Source of the DNA: an uncultured Blautia sp.
GTDB lineage: Bacteria > Bacillota > Clostridia > Lachnospirales > Lachnospiraceae
Reading direction: 5' to 3'
NCBI GenBank assembly: GCA_945864225.1
Contig: CAMBAL010000003.1
Span: forward strand, 1 to 64,000
Length of the DNA stretch: 64,000 nucleotides
This document shows, piece by piece, positions 33,755 through 42,992 of the stretch. The notes under the pieces are model-generated. The model was not told where the DNA came from. It did no database searches and saw only the letters and a list, made by a program, of their open reading frames with translations. Numbering within the stretch: the first letter of the stretch is position 1; every line of letters starts with the position of its first letter. Made by a program: the position numbers and the translations under genes.

Positions 33755-34618
33755 CTAATAATCTGTCTTATGGTAAAAACGTCCATTGATGTAGTCTGTC
33801 TTAATGATATTCACGAAGGCCATAGGATCGGCTTCTTTTACTTTTCTTACAAGAATCTTTGCCTCTTCTCTTGAAACGACGGAATAGATCATGCTTGTTT
33901 TTTTATCGGTATAACAGCCTGTGCCTTCGAATTGGGTGGCACTGTGGTGCGTGAGCTGTGCGATTTCTCTATAGACAACATCCGGTTTTTGCGTGATGAT
34001 GAAAAGTGTATGTTTCTTGTATCTCTGGTGCAGAATCTGAACTGCCTGTGTGGATGTGAACTGGAAAATAATAGAATAAAGCGCCCGTTCCCATCCGAAA
34101 AGGAGACCGGCAATGAGCAGGATGCAGGCATTGACGCCAAGAATATAATTCCAGATATCACGTCCGCTTTTTTCTGAGAAATATATGGCAATAAAATCAG
34201 TTCCGCCGCTGCTGGTATTGCCGATGAGGCAGAGACTGACAGCCAGTCCGTTGATCAGTCCGCCAAAGATACTGATCAGCAGGGTATCATAGGTAATTGG
34301 CTGAACCGGGATGATATCGGTGAGGATACTGGAAAGAAAAATAACACAGCAGGAACTGATGGTAAATTTCTTCCCGATAAACCGGAAGCCTATGTACACT
34401 GGAAACAGATTTAAGAGAATGTTGATGAGCGTATATGGAATTTCCACTCCGGCAAATGTTCTGAAAATGTTCTGAAAGAGCAAAGTCAGTCCGCTGAATC
34501 CGCCCGGAAACAGTCCGCCCGCCCGGACAAAGGTCTTGATATTCAAAGCAAAAATTACGGCAGCGAAAGCTGCACAGCCGTAACGCTTCATTTCAAGCTT
34601 CATATTCGTATTTTTCAT
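33755..34618 (-). CDS. YitT family membrane protein
   Basis: A 287-residue protein: five or so membrane segments in the first 200 residues (YGCAAFAAVIFALNIKTFV, PFTLINILLNLFPVYIGF-like, ILGVNACILLIAGLLFG) and a soluble C-terminal DUF2179 domain (about 205-287; TLFIITQKPDVVYREIAQ). GGTDFIAIYFSEKSG is typical. Start ATG 34618 (MKNTNMKLEMKRYG) follows GGAGGGGG; the frame is open 63 bases further but without a ribosome site. Function unknown. Confidence 0.9.
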   Translation of the reverse strand: MKNTNMKLEMKRYGCAAFAAVIFALNIKTFVRAGGLFPGGFSGLTLLFQNIFRTFAGVEIPYTLINILLNLFPVYIGFRFIGKKFTISSCCVIFLSSILTDIIPVQPITYDTLLISIFGGLINGLAVSLCLIGNTSSGGTDFIAIYFSEKSGRDIWNYILGVNACILLIAGLLFGWERALYSIIFQFTSTQAVQILHQRYKKHTLFIITQKPDVVYREIAQLTHHSATQFEGTGCYTDKKTSMIYSVVSREEAKILVRKVKEADPMAFVNIIKTDYINGRFYHKTDY

Positions 34619-34741
34619 GGTTCCCCCTCCAATTGCATTAATCACATTTTTATCATAACTCACCCGCATGGAAAAGTCCATATTTGTCAGATGGAAAAGT
34701 CAATGATAAAAGCAGGAGCGATTCACAATTCAGGAATTATT

Positions 34742-36184
34742 TCAGCCGAGAGATTTCCGGAGAAGCATCTCTTTTCCGGATATTCCCGGTTCTGTCATAT
34801 TGACCGGATCCAGGATATGGTCAAGTTCCTCTTCATTCAGCAGTTTTTCCCGAAGAATGAGGCTGCGGACGGATTCTCCTGTCTGCAGTGCTTTTTTGGC
34901 GATGTCGGCGGCTTTCTGATAGCCTACGTGCGGACAGATGGCAGTGATAATGCCCACACTGTTTTCTACCAGATAACGGCAACGGGTTTCGTTGGCAGTG
35001 ATGCCCGTGACGCAGTTATCCACAAAAGTGCGGACAGCGTAAGCCAGTGTGTCAATCGACTGGAACAGACAGTAAAATACAATCGGTTCGAAAGCATTCA
35101 GTTCCAGCTGTCCGGCTTCGGCTGCCATGGTGATGGTAACGTCGTTTCCGATAATGTTAAAGGCTACCTGATTGACGACTTCCGGGATTACAGGATTTAC
35201 CTTTCCCGGCATGATCGAGGAACCATTCTGCCTGGCGGGAAGATTAATTTCTGCAAAACCGGCTCTCGGTCCGGAAGACATCAGGCGCAGATCATTGGCA
35301 ATCTTGGATAAAGTTACGGCGCAGGCTTTGATGGAACCTGAAACGGAAACGAACGGATCCAGATTCTGTGTCGCGTCAATCAGGTCAAAAGCCTGTACGA
35401 ATTCCATATCAGATACTTCTACCAGGTTTGGAACAATGCGGTTCAGATAGGCTTCATCTGCATTGATTCCGGTTCCCACAGCGGTTCCGCCCATGTTCAG
35501 GGAGCGCATTTCATCCATGGCTTTGTCCATACGTTTCATGTCACGCATAATGGCAACGGAATAGGCATGGAATTCCTGACCGAGGCGGATGGGAACCGCG
35601 TCCTGCATCTGGGTGCGGCCCATTTTGATCACATGGTCAAATTCCTCTGCTTTTGCGCAGAGAGCTTTATGTAAACGGAGAAGCTCTTTCTTTAAATTTT
35701 TCAGCAGACGCAGAGAAGTCATTTTGCCGGCTGTGGGAATGACATCATTTGTGGACTGACCGCAGTTAACATGGTCGTTGGGATTGACGATGGAATAATC
35801 TCCTTTCTGCCCGCCGAGAATCTCAATAGCACGGTTGGCGATTACTTCGTTGGCATTCATGTTCAGGGAAGTTCCCGCGCCGCCCTGAATGGGATCGACG
35901 ATAAAATCATCGTGGAATTTTCCCGTAAGTATTTCATCACAGGCTTTTACAATGGCTGCGGCACGTTTCTTATCCAGAATCCCGATCTCGCAGTTGGTGA
36001 TCGCAGCGGCTTTTTTGATATAAGCCAGACTGTTGATGATTTCCGGATGCATATTCAGACCGGTGATGGGAAAGTTTTCAGCAGCACGAAGAGACTGAAC
36101 TCCGTAGTAAACGTCCTCCGGTACATCTTTGGTTCCGATAGAATCTTTTTCTACACGATAATCTGTTTTGTGATTTTGTTCCAT
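34742..36184 (-). CDS. aspA: Aspartate ammonia-lyase
   Basis: A 480-residue lyase of the fumarase/aspartase superfamily, converting aspartate to fumarate and ammonia. Seen: EKDSIGTKDVPEDVYYG at the N-terminus, NVNCGQSTND-like HVNCGQSTNDVIPT, and the signature GSSIMPGKVNPVIPE with the catalytic-loop serine. Length fits AspA. Ribosome site GGGAGGATT. It is divergent from a LysR-type gene, its probable regulator. Fumarate made here could feed anaerobic respiration or succinate formation. Confidence 0.95.
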   Translation of the reverse strand: MEQNHKTDYRVEKDSIGTKDVPEDVYYGVQSLRAAENFPITGLNMHPEIINSLAYIKKAAAITNCEIGILDKKRAAAIVKACDEILTGKFHDDFIVDPIQGGAGTSLNMNANEVIANRAIEILGGQKGDYSIVNPNDHVNCGQSTNDVIPTAGKMTSLRLLKNLKKELLRLHKALCAKAEEFDHVIKMGRTQMQDAVPIRLGQEFHAYSVAIMRDMKRMDKAMDEMRSLNMGGTAVGTGINADEAYLNRIVPNLVEVSDMEFVQAFDLIDATQNLDPFVSVSGSIKACAVTLSKIANDLRLMSSGPRAGFAEINLPARQNGSSIMPGKVNPVIPEVVNQVAFNIIGNDVTITMAAEAGQLELNAFEPIVFYCLFQSIDTLAYAVRTFVDNCVTGITANETRCRYLVENSVGIITAICPHVGYQKAADIAKKALQTGESVRSLILREKLLNEEELDHILDPVNMTEPGISGKEMLLRKSLG

Positions 36185-36333
36185 GGTGGTAATCCTCCCT
36201 CAATTATATAGTGTTGTCAGCTTTATGGTGGTTTTGCAGTATTGTACGCTTATACAAGTATCGTCCGCTTTATGTTGAAAACAGTATAAACCGGAGTTAT
36301 ACTATAATCAAATATATATGTTCTTATAATTAC

Positions 36334-36351
36334 TATAGCTTTAAAACTATA
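36334..36351 (+). promoter_or_regulatory. LysR-type operator candidate
   Basis: TATAG-N8-CTATA, a T-N11-A inverted repeat, in the aspA/lysR intergenic region; ATACAAGTAT near 36255 is a second dyad. Confidence 0.5.
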
Positions 36352-36385
36352 TACATGGAATTGCAAAAGAACAGGAGAGAAATAA

Positions 36386-37366
36386 ATGTTTCAGGGAATG
36401 GAATATGTTTACACAGTATACCAGGAGAAGAGTTTTTCAAAAGCGGCACAGAAGCTTTTTATTTCACAGCCTTCACTCAGTGCTGCGGTAAAACGCGTGG
36501 AGCTGAAAGTGGGATATCCGATCTTTGACAGGAGTACAAAGCCGCTGGGGCTGACGGAATGCGGGGAAAAATACATCAGTGCTGTGGAAAAAATCATGGC
36601 GGTGGAGAATGAATTTGTGGATTTTATCAATGATTGGGGGGATCTGAAGACCGGAAACCTTGTACTGGGCGGCAGCAGTCTGTTTTCCTCCTGGGTACTT
36701 CCGCAGATCATGGGAGAGTTTTCGAAAAAATATCCTCTGGTAAAAATCGCTCTGGTGGAGGAAAATACATCCGGACTGGAGAAACTTTTGCAGAGCGGAG
36801 GTGTGGATCTTGTAATGGATAACTGTCTTCTGGACAGTTCTGTTTTTGACAGATGCGAGTACCGGGAGGAACATCTTCTTCTGGCGGTGCCCGGGATTTT
36901 TTCAATCAATGAGAAACTGCAGGGTTACGGGATCAGTGCAGGGGACATCAGGAAGGGGACATTTCTGAATCCTGAAGTCCCGGGGGTTCCTCTGGAGTAT
37001 TTTGAGAAAGAGCCTTTTATCCTGCTGAAACCGGATAATGATACAGGAAAAAGAGCCATGAACCTCTGTCAGGATCATGGCTTTGCTCCGAATGTTGTAT
37101 TTGAACTGGATCAGCAGCAGACTGCGTATAACGTTACCTGTTCCGGCCTGGGGATTTCTTTTGTCAGTGATACGCTGGTCAGCCGGGGCACAGATCATCC
37201 CAATGTGATTTACTATAAGCTGGAGGGGAAGGACAGCAGCCGGAAACTGTTTTTCTACTGGAAAAAAGGCCGGTATTTCACCAGAGTGATGGAGGAATTT
37301 CTAAAAACTGCAGCAGCGGAATCTTCAATAAAATCAGAAAAAACAGCATCCGGGTACATGCGGTAA
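36386..37366 (+). CDS. LysR family transcriptional regulator
   Basis: A 326-residue LTTR. The winged helix-turn-helix is at about 1-60 (YTVYQEKSFSKAAQKLFISQ, PSLSAAVKRVE), followed by the two-lobed co-inducer domain (about 88-300; GNLVLGGSSLFSSWVLPQIM). Ribosome site ACAGGAG. Divergent from aspA, so control of aspartase is the simplest reading. The last 110 bases overlap the end of a truncated hydrolase ORF on the other strand, and its C-terminal tail beyond about 310 may be altered by that junction. Confidence 0.9.
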   Translation: MFQGMEYVYTVYQEKSFSKAAQKLFISQPSLSAAVKRVELKVGYPIFDRSTKPLGLTECGEKYISAVEKIMAVENEFVDFINDWGDLKTGNLVLGGSSLFSSWVLPQIMGEFSKKYPLVKIALVEENTSGLEKLLQSGGVDLVMDNCLLDSSVFDRCEYREEHLLLAVPGIFSINEKLQGYGISAGDIRKGTFLNPEVPGVPLEYFEKEPFILLKPDNDTGKRAMNLCQDHGFAPNVVFELDQQQTAYNVTCSGLGISFVSDTLVSRGTDHPNVIYYKLEGKDSSRKLFFYWKKGRYFTRVMEEFLKTAAAESSIKSEKTASGYMR

Positions 37367-37566
37367 TCCGAGGATACCACAATTTTGCAAAGATCCGCAA
37401 GCATGCCGAAATTATCCGGAAGATCTGTGGATTTATCACCGCTCTCCAGCCCGCCGCCGTGAAAATAGATCAGAACATTGGAGGTATTGCCGTCAGGAAG
37501 ATAAAGATCAAGAATCTGCTTCCCCGGATTTTCTGTTCCATAAACAATATCTTTGACAAGTTCCAT
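37255..37566 (-). pseudogene. Truncated alpha/beta hydrolase (N-terminal third)
   Basis: The first 80 or so residues are a normal alpha/beta hydrolase start: MELVKDIVYGTENPGKQ, LDLYLPDG, the oxyanion motif YFHGGGLESGDK and SSDYRMYPDA. After about residue 85 the frame runs into the antisense of the LysR gene and ends, without the nucleophile Ser, Asp or His. A ribosome site and upstream TATAAT-like sequence remain. It was probably cut when the aspA/lysR segment was joined here. Confidence 0.7.
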
Positions 37567-37846
37567 AATATACTCCTTTTGACAATCAACTTTGATGATA
37601 AATAGTGTTCAGCTGCGTTTATAATAGAATGATAGTGATGTCAAAAAAAAGCATGGGATTTGCGTATTGTTTTCAAATAGATGTATGATGGAATTAATTA
37701 CCGATAAATCAGGCGCGAAGCTATTCTTTACATCATCTGCCGAACAGTGTATATTTAAGATAAGGATGTACTTATACTATTACGAATGACAAACGTTCCG
37801 AAAAAGGAATATCTATTTATGGTATATTCAGGAATGTGTGTCAGGG
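37567..37846. other. Spacer between truncated hydrolase and rpn-type gene
   Basis: No gene. A+T-rich, with probable promoter sequences for both flanking genes; nothing further recognised. Confidence 0.4.
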
Positions 37847-37890
37847 CGCTTTTCCTGTCTATATAAAAATCTGCGTTAGCAGGGAAAGCG
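37847..37890 (+). promoter_or_regulatory. Hairpin abutting the rpn-type ribosome site
   Basis: CGCTTTTCCTG (37847-37857) pairs with CAGGGAAAGCG (37880-37890) with one mismatch; the next bases, GAGG, are the ribosome site. The stem could limit translation. Confidence 0.5.
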
Positions 37891-37899
37891 AGGAAATGA

Positions 37900-38763
37900 A
37901 TGGCAAAAGAAAATCGGGAACATAAGGACAGTGTCTTTACAGATCTGTTCTGTAAAGATGAAACCGCAAAAGAAAACCTTCTGGAGTTACATAATGCTCT
38001 TTATGACACAAATGATACGGATCCGGAATTGATAAAAGTAATCAGTCTGGAAGATGTACTCTTTAAGAATTTAAAAAATGACGTGGCTTTTACAGTCAGA
38101 AATCAAAAAATTGTACTGAGTGAACACCAAAGTACGGTAAATCCGAATATTCCGCTCAGAGATCTGCTTTATATTGCAAGAGAGTATGAGAAGATAATAG
38201 CTGTACGGGATCGTTATAAAACCAGTCTGGTGAAGATCCCGACACCAAGGTTTTTTGTGTTTTATAATGGAACAGAAGATTATCCGGCTGAGCAGATTCT
38301 GAAACTGTCCACTGCATTTTGCGAAACAGAAGAAAATATAAGCCTCGAATTAGCTGTAAAAGTAATCAATATCAATCCTGACAAACAACATGAGATACTT
38401 GAGAAATGTAAAGTATTGAGAGAATACAGCCAGTTCGTAGAAGCAACCAGAAAATACAGAGAAGATGAGGACCAGCTTCAGAAAGCAGTAAAAGAATGCA
38501 TAGAGAAAGGCATTCTTGCAGACTATCTTTTAAGAAAGAGCAGCGAGGTGGTAAATATGTTAATGGCAGAGTATGATTACGAAATGGATATTGAGGTACA
38601 GAGGGAGGAAGCTTCAAAAAAAGCAGATGATAAGCGATTTGCAGAGGATGTAGATAAGATCATAAAAAAAATGCATATATCTCCGGAAAAGGCCTGCCAG
38701 ATACTGGATGAATCTTATGAAAGGTATCTGGAGATTAAAGAACAATACACTGAAAAGTCATAA
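37900..38763 (+). CDS. Rpn family PDDEXK nuclease-like protein
   Basis: A 287-residue protein of the Rpn/transposase_31-like PD-(D/E)XK family. The nuclease core is in the first 170 residues: SVFTDLF, then NDVAFTVRNQKIVLSEHQST with the Asp and the E-x-Q catalytic-type residues. The C-terminal part (about 195-287) is helical and charged (EEASKKADDKRFAEDVDKII), as usual. Rpn proteins promote RecA-independent recombination in E. coli; some have been linked to phage defence. Single gene. Its final codons form one copy of a 20-base sequence found again at 61006. Confidence 0.85.
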   Translation: MAKENREHKDSVFTDLFCKDETAKENLLELHNALYDTNDTDPELIKVISLEDVLFKNLKNDVAFTVRNQKIVLSEHQSTVNPNIPLRDLLYIAREYEKIIAVRDRYKTSLVKIPTPRFFVFYNGTEDYPAEQILKLSTAFCETEENISLELAVKVININPDKQHEILEKCKVLREYSQFVEATRKYREDEDQLQKAVKECIEKGILADYLLRKSSEVVNMLMAEYDYEMDIEVQREEASKKADDKRFAEDVDKIIKKMHISPEKACQILDESYERYLEIKEQYTEKS

Positions 38764-38774
38764 AACATTTTCAG
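38739..38774 (+). promoter_or_regulatory. Repeated palindrome, copy 1 (CTGAAAA-N11-TTTTCAG)
   Basis: AGAACAATACACTGAAAAGT (38739-38758) is identical to 61006-61025; both continue into the same palindrome. A partial third copy (TACACTGAAAAG) is at 38862. It lies upstream of the GH43-type gene. Confidence 0.55.
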
Positions 38775-38904
38775 GAATAAAATATTTTATTCTCAGACTT
38801 CATCGTTTTTTATCAGTCTTGAAGGAATATATTATTCAAGTTATTTCCAGCAGAGAATGTTGTACACTGAAAAGGAAAGAATAAAAGTCAGATTTTCATA
38901 AAAA

Positions 38905-38952
38905 ATAGTTGGAAAACAGAATTGTATTTTTGCCTTTTTCTTGTAAAATGTG
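38905..38952 (+). promoter_or_regulatory. Promoter of the GH43-type gene with shared upstream motif
   Basis: The motif ATAGTTGGAAAACAGAATTG runs into a -35 TTGTAT, then 16 bases, then TAAAAT. The same motif stands at the same place before the 47781 gene. Confidence 0.6.
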
Positions 38953-38985
38953 TAACAAAGATTTCGTGAATTGGAGGAATTCAAA

Positions 38986-40044
38986 ATGTATGACGCGTTT
39001 TATCCCGGCAAAGTATGGCTGGATACCAATGGAAACCGCATTCAGGCACATGGCGGTTCTGTGATGTATATTGACGGGACTTATTACTGGTACGGAGAAA
39101 ACAAAGAAAAGACGACAGGAGATACGGATGTGTGGACCTGGGGTGTAAGATGTTATACATCCAAAGATCTTTATAACTGGGAGGATAAGGGATTGATTAT
39201 TCAGCCGGATCTGGATCATCCGGAATCCTCGCTTCATCCGTCTGCCATGCTGGATCGGCCTCATATTATCTATAATGATACCACACGTAAATATGTCTGC
39301 TGGATGAAAATTATGCAGAAAGATGGTACACAGACAGAGACTGTTATGACAGCAGATCAGATTCTTGGACCATATGAGATGGTACGGGAAGGTCTGCGTC
39401 CACTGAATATGAGTGCCGGGGATTTTGATCTTGTGGTGGCTCCGGACGGAAAAGGTTATTATTACTTTGAGAGAGTACATTCGGAGACTATCTGTGCAGA
39501 TCTTACGGCGGATTATACAGATGTGACAGGGTATTACAGTACACACTTTCCCCGTATCGCACCGCCGTATGTGAGGGAGGCTACTGCACATTTTTACAGA
39601 AATGGAAAGCATTACCTGCTTACATCCGGTACGACCGGATACCTGCCGAATCCGTCAGAAATTGCCGTAGCAGATACCTGGCACGGACCTTTTACGGTTC
39701 TCGGTAATCCTCATAGAAATGATCCGTCCAATACGTCTTTTCATTCCCAGGTTTCTTCCGTCTTTAAAGTGCCGGGGAAAAAAGATCTGTATATTGCCTG
39801 TGCAGACCGCTGGCTTCCTGAACTGATGGATCTGGAATATGATACATATAAAAAAGTTTTTGAATTGATGTTCCATCCGGACGAAAAAGAACGGGAGAAA
39901 ATCAAAACCATGGATCTGGGGCCAATGATGGATGTGAACAGAAATACTTCAATTGCGGATTATGTGTGGCTGCCTCTGAAATTTGATGGAGATATGGTCT
40001 ACATCGACTGGCATGATGAGTGGAGGATTGAAGATTTCGATTAG
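38986..40044 (+). CDS. Glycoside hydrolase family 43-like enzyme
   Basis: A 352-residue five-bladed beta-propeller glycosidase of the GH43 type (start ATG 38986, MYDAFYPGKVWLDTNG, behind TTGGAGG; an upstream in-frame TTG is inside that site). Pattern seen: WLDTNGNRIQAHGGSVMYID (general base Asp region), YYWYGENKEKTTGD, LDRPHIIYNDTTRKYVCWMK, AGDFDLVVAPDGKGYYYF (pKa-tuning Asp) and PPYVREATAHFYRNGKHYLL (acid Glu). GH43 enzymes remove arabinofuranose, xylose or galactose. No signal peptide, so it acts in the cytoplasm. First gene of the carbohydrate locus. Confidence 0.85.
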   Translation: MYDAFYPGKVWLDTNGNRIQAHGGSVMYIDGTYYWYGENKEKTTGDTDVWTWGVRCYTSKDLYNWEDKGLIIQPDLDHPESSLHPSAMLDRPHIIYNDTTRKYVCWMKIMQKDGTQTETVMTADQILGPYEMVREGLRPLNMSAGDFDLVVAPDGKGYYYFERVHSETICADLTADYTDVTGYYSTHFPRIAPPYVREATAHFYRNGKHYLLTSGTTGYLPNPSEIAVADTWHGPFTVLGNPHRNDPSNTSFHSQVSSVFKVPGKKDLYIACADRWLPELMDLEYDTYKKVFELMFHPDEKEREKIKTMDLGPMMDVNRNTSIADYVWLPLKFDGDMVYIDWHDEWRIEDFD

Positions 40045-40058
40045 AGAGATAGACAAAA

Positions 40059-40112
40059 AACCTGCAGTAATCAACGAATGATCATTTCCCGATTACTGCG
40101 GGTTTACTTTTT
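40059..40112. terminator. Bidirectional terminator between GH43-type and AraC genes
   Basis: AACCTGCAGTAATC (40059-40072) pairs with GATTACTGCGGGTT (40091-40104), flanked by AAAAAA and ACTTTTT. The stop codon of the AraC gene (40104-40106) overlaps its end. Confidence 0.8.
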
Positions 40113-41288
40113 GGAAAACTCATATTCCTGTGGTGTCATGCCTGTGACTTTTTTGAAGACACTGCAGAAATAGCTCTGGGAGGAGAAACAGAGCAATTCA
40201 CCGATTGCAGCATTGCCAAGACCTTTACATTCCAGAAGACGTTTCGCTTCTTCAATCTTGCACTCACGAATATAAGTAGATATGGTTTTTCCCGTGTTTG
40301 CTTTAAATTGAGTACAAAGGTAGGAACAGTTCATGTTCAGGTGAGCAGAGATAATTGAGGGAGTGATTTTTTCGTACAAATGGGAAAGGATAAAGCTGTT
40401 GACTCTGGACGTCAGCGGTGACTGACCGGGCATAGCTTTTAATTTGGCTACAAGGCTGGTATATTTGCGGAAAAAGTCTGCAAAAATCATAGAAAGATCA
40501 GTATTGGAAGAGGCTTTCATGATTTCGTCTATATAATGCCCGGAAAGGGTGTTGGCAAGGTTAAAATCAATTCCTTCTTCGATTGCTGCCCGGGATGCGA
40601 GCATATTGGCTCCGAGGATATAGCTGCGCTGCTGTTCAATCGCGGAGGTGGATTTGAGTTCTGGGTAATGATCTGCAAAAAGGACATACTCGTTCATGAT
40701 TTGATTGAGTTTTTCGACATTTCCGTGGTGGACACAGGACATCAGATTGTTCTCCAGCTGGTTTTCGTACGTTCCGTCAAGTTCTACAGAAGAATCAAAA
40801 ACAGAAGGAAAAACCGTACTCCAGTGAAAGTCGAGGATTTCTACATGCCCGGGCTTTCTGGAATTCAAAATATAGTATAAAAGATTCAGATGCGCAATAA
40901 GTGAAGATGCATTACAGTTTGCATAATCACTGAAACTCCGCAGGAGAGAAGAAAGATCGCTGCGCTCTCTCCCGATACGCTGCAGAATACTTTCTGCCTG
41001 TTTCCTGGAGCAATTACTCATAAGAACCGGTCCTATGAAAAAGAGCCGGTTCTCTTTTTCTTCTTTCACTCCTCCGAAATACATATATTCCGGTGTAAAG
41101 CTGTACCAGACAGGCGGAAGATCATCAGGAAGGCAGCTTACAAGAAGCATGGGAAGGTTAAAATCCTGGACATGGTGTGCGCCGCGGTCAATGAGATTTC
41201 TGCCTTCAAAACAGCTGATCGGAAGATGATTGGCTCGGTAAAAATTTTCAAGAAAAAAAGAAAGATCCATGGATGATTCGTTTAGCAT
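40104..41288 (-). CDS. AraC family transcriptional regulator of the carbohydrate locus
   Basis: A 394-residue regulator. The first 280 residues are a large sensing region without a recognisable cupin (starting MLNESSMDLSFFLENFYRAN); the last 105 residues are the AraC double helix-turn-helix (SPSIISAHLNMNCSYLCTQF-like region, then AAIGELLCFSSQSYFCSVFK and VTGMTPQEYEFSKK). Ribosome site GAGAGG. Divergent from the GPH transporter gene and convergent with the GH43 gene, so it is the first candidate to bind the repeated motifs in this locus. Confidence 0.88.
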   Translation of the reverse strand: MLNESSMDLSFFLENFYRANHLPISCFEGRNLIDRGAHHVQDFNLPMLLVSCLPDDLPPVWYSFTPEYMYFGGVKEEKENRLFFIGPVLMSNCSRKQAESILQRIGRERSDLSSLLRSFSDYANCNASSLIAHLNLLYYILNSRKPGHVEILDFHWSTVFPSVFDSSVELDGTYENQLENNLMSCVHHGNVEKLNQIMNEYVLFADHYPELKSTSAIEQQRSYILGANMLASRAAIEEGIDFNLANTLSGHYIDEIMKASSNTDLSMIFADFFRKYTSLVAKLKAMPGQSPLTSRVNSFILSHLYEKITPSIISAHLNMNCSYLCTQFKANTGKTISTYIRECKIEEAKRLLECKGLGNAAIGELLCFSSQSYFCSVFKKVTGMTPQEYEFSKK

Positions 41289-41543
41289 GTTTTTATACCT
41301 CTCTGACAGATTTCTTTATTATGATACCAGGATTTCGGAAGTACAAAGTGCGGAGAAATCCGTGTATCAGAGGACAAAATACCTTTTGCCCCATCATCTT
41401 ATGATGACGGACGGAAAAGTTTTTCTGCACATAAATAATATAAATATATTAACATAAAACAAAATAAATTGATATATCAAGGGTGAAAAAAAGAATACAA
41501 TGTGGTTACCAAAATAAAAAATACTAAAAGAAAGGTGAAGAAC

Positions 41544-42917
41544 ATGAAAAGAAAAGAAAGAAATCCAAAAGCAGTTGGCGCCGGACGCATGTTTGCATGG
41601 CAAAGCCGCGAAGTATCACAGGGATGCGCGCTGATGGCCGTTGGCTATGTGTCTATTTTCTGTACCGACACCCTTAAGATGGACCCGGCTCTTGTGGGTA
41701 TTCTTCTGGTAATCAGTAAACTCCTGGATGGTTTCACAGACATTATTGCAGGATTTATTATTGACCGGACGGACACGAAATGGGGACGCGGCAGACCTTA
41801 TGAAGTCTGCATTATCGGGATGTGGATCAGTACATGGCTGATGTTTACCTGTCCTCCGTCACTGAGTACACCGGTCAAATGTATCTGGGTACTGTTTACT
41901 TATGCCCTGATCAACAGTGTGTTTTATACATTTCTTACCGCCAATAATACGGTCTATATGGTTCGTGCTTTCCGTTACAATGAACAGCATGTGGCAATCA
42001 GTTCTTACGGCGGAATTATCAGTATGCTGGGTGTGGTTGTATTTAATGTACTGTTTCCGATGTGCGTGGACAAAATGGCTACAGATGCTTCCGGTTGGAG
42101 CAGACTGATTGCTATGATCGGAATTCCACTTGCCCTCATTGGCATGCTCCGTTTCTTTTTTATCAAAGAAACCGTTGATGTTGATGTGAAAAATGAAAAG
42201 GGCGAAAAAGAGAAGGTAAACTTTAAAGATGTAAAAAAGGTACTGACTGGAAACAAATATATTTACATGGTTGCTCTTGTTCTTTTTGTAGCAAATTTTG
42301 TCACTAACATGGGTGTTAATGTTTATTATTTCAGATATGTGGCAAAAAATCTGTCTCTTCTGGGAATTGTAAGTGCCGCACAGATTATTGGAATTCCTGC
42401 GGTAATCTTTTTTCCGAAAATCATCAATCGCTTTTCCACTTCCAAGCTGATCTGTGCCGGCTGTATTCTGAGTGCGGCAGGATATGCGCTGAACTTTTTT
42501 GCAGGGGGAAATACCGTGATGCTTGCAGTGGCTGCTATCATTTACGGTGTGGGAGGTGTTCCGGTATCCATGCTTTATCGTCTGATGATTATCGAGTGCG
42601 CAGACTATAACGAGTGGAAAGGAATGCAGCGTATGGAAGGAACCCTCGGATGCGTGACCGGATTTGCCACAAAAGTCGGGGCATCCATAGGCGCAGGTGT
42701 ATTGGGAATCCTTTTGACAGCGTCCGGTTATGTTGGTGATGCAGCAGCAATTCCCGGCAGTGCACTTTTGATGATCCGGTGTCTGTTCAGTGTCATTCCG
42801 GCTGCTTTATGGCTGCTGGTAGCCTTAAGCCTTCTTCTGTATAAACTGGACAGATTGATGCCGCAGATCAAAGCGGATAATGAAGCAAGAAGAGCTCTGG
42901 TCAATAGTCAGAAATAG
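41544..42917 (+). CDS. GPH family sugar:cation symporter (MFS)
   Basis: A 457-residue 12-segment transporter of the glycoside-pentoside-hexuronide family (start ATG 41544, MKRKERNPKAVGAG, behind GAAAGGTGAAG). GPH marks: DTLKMDPALVGILLVISKLLDGFTD, then DRTDTKWGRGRPYEV in the loop after segment 2, and the second-half YGVGGVPVSMLYRLMIIECADYNEWKG. Such carriers take up di- and oligosaccharides or glycosides with Na+ or H+. A second uptake route beside the ABC system downstream. Confidence 0.9.
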   Translation: MKRKERNPKAVGAGRMFAWQSREVSQGCALMAVGYVSIFCTDTLKMDPALVGILLVISKLLDGFTDIIAGFIIDRTDTKWGRGRPYEVCIIGMWISTWLMFTCPPSLSTPVKCIWVLFTYALINSVFYTFLTANNTVYMVRAFRYNEQHVAISSYGGIISMLGVVVFNVLFPMCVDKMATDASGWSRLIAMIGIPLALIGMLRFFFIKETVDVDVKNEKGEKEKVNFKDVKKVLTGNKYIYMVALVLFVANFVTNMGVNVYYFRYVAKNLSLLGIVSAAQIIGIPAVIFFPKIINRFSTSKLICAGCILSAAGYALNFFAGGNTVMLAVAAIIYGVGGVPVSMLYRLMIIECADYNEWKGMQRMEGTLGCVTGFATKVGASIGAGVLGILLTASGYVGDAAAIPGSALLMIRCLFSVIPAALWLLVALSLLLYKLDRLMPQIKADNEARRALVNSQK

Positions 42918-42992
42918 GTACAGACAGAGAAATAAAAGAGATGATCTGCAAAAACAAAACCGCAGTTTAAAATAAAAATGAGGAGAGAGGAT

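Noticed and set aside
37900..38763. Transposase
   Set aside because: Rpn proteins are often annotated as putative transposases, but there are no flanking inverted repeats and the domain is a PDDEXK nuclease.
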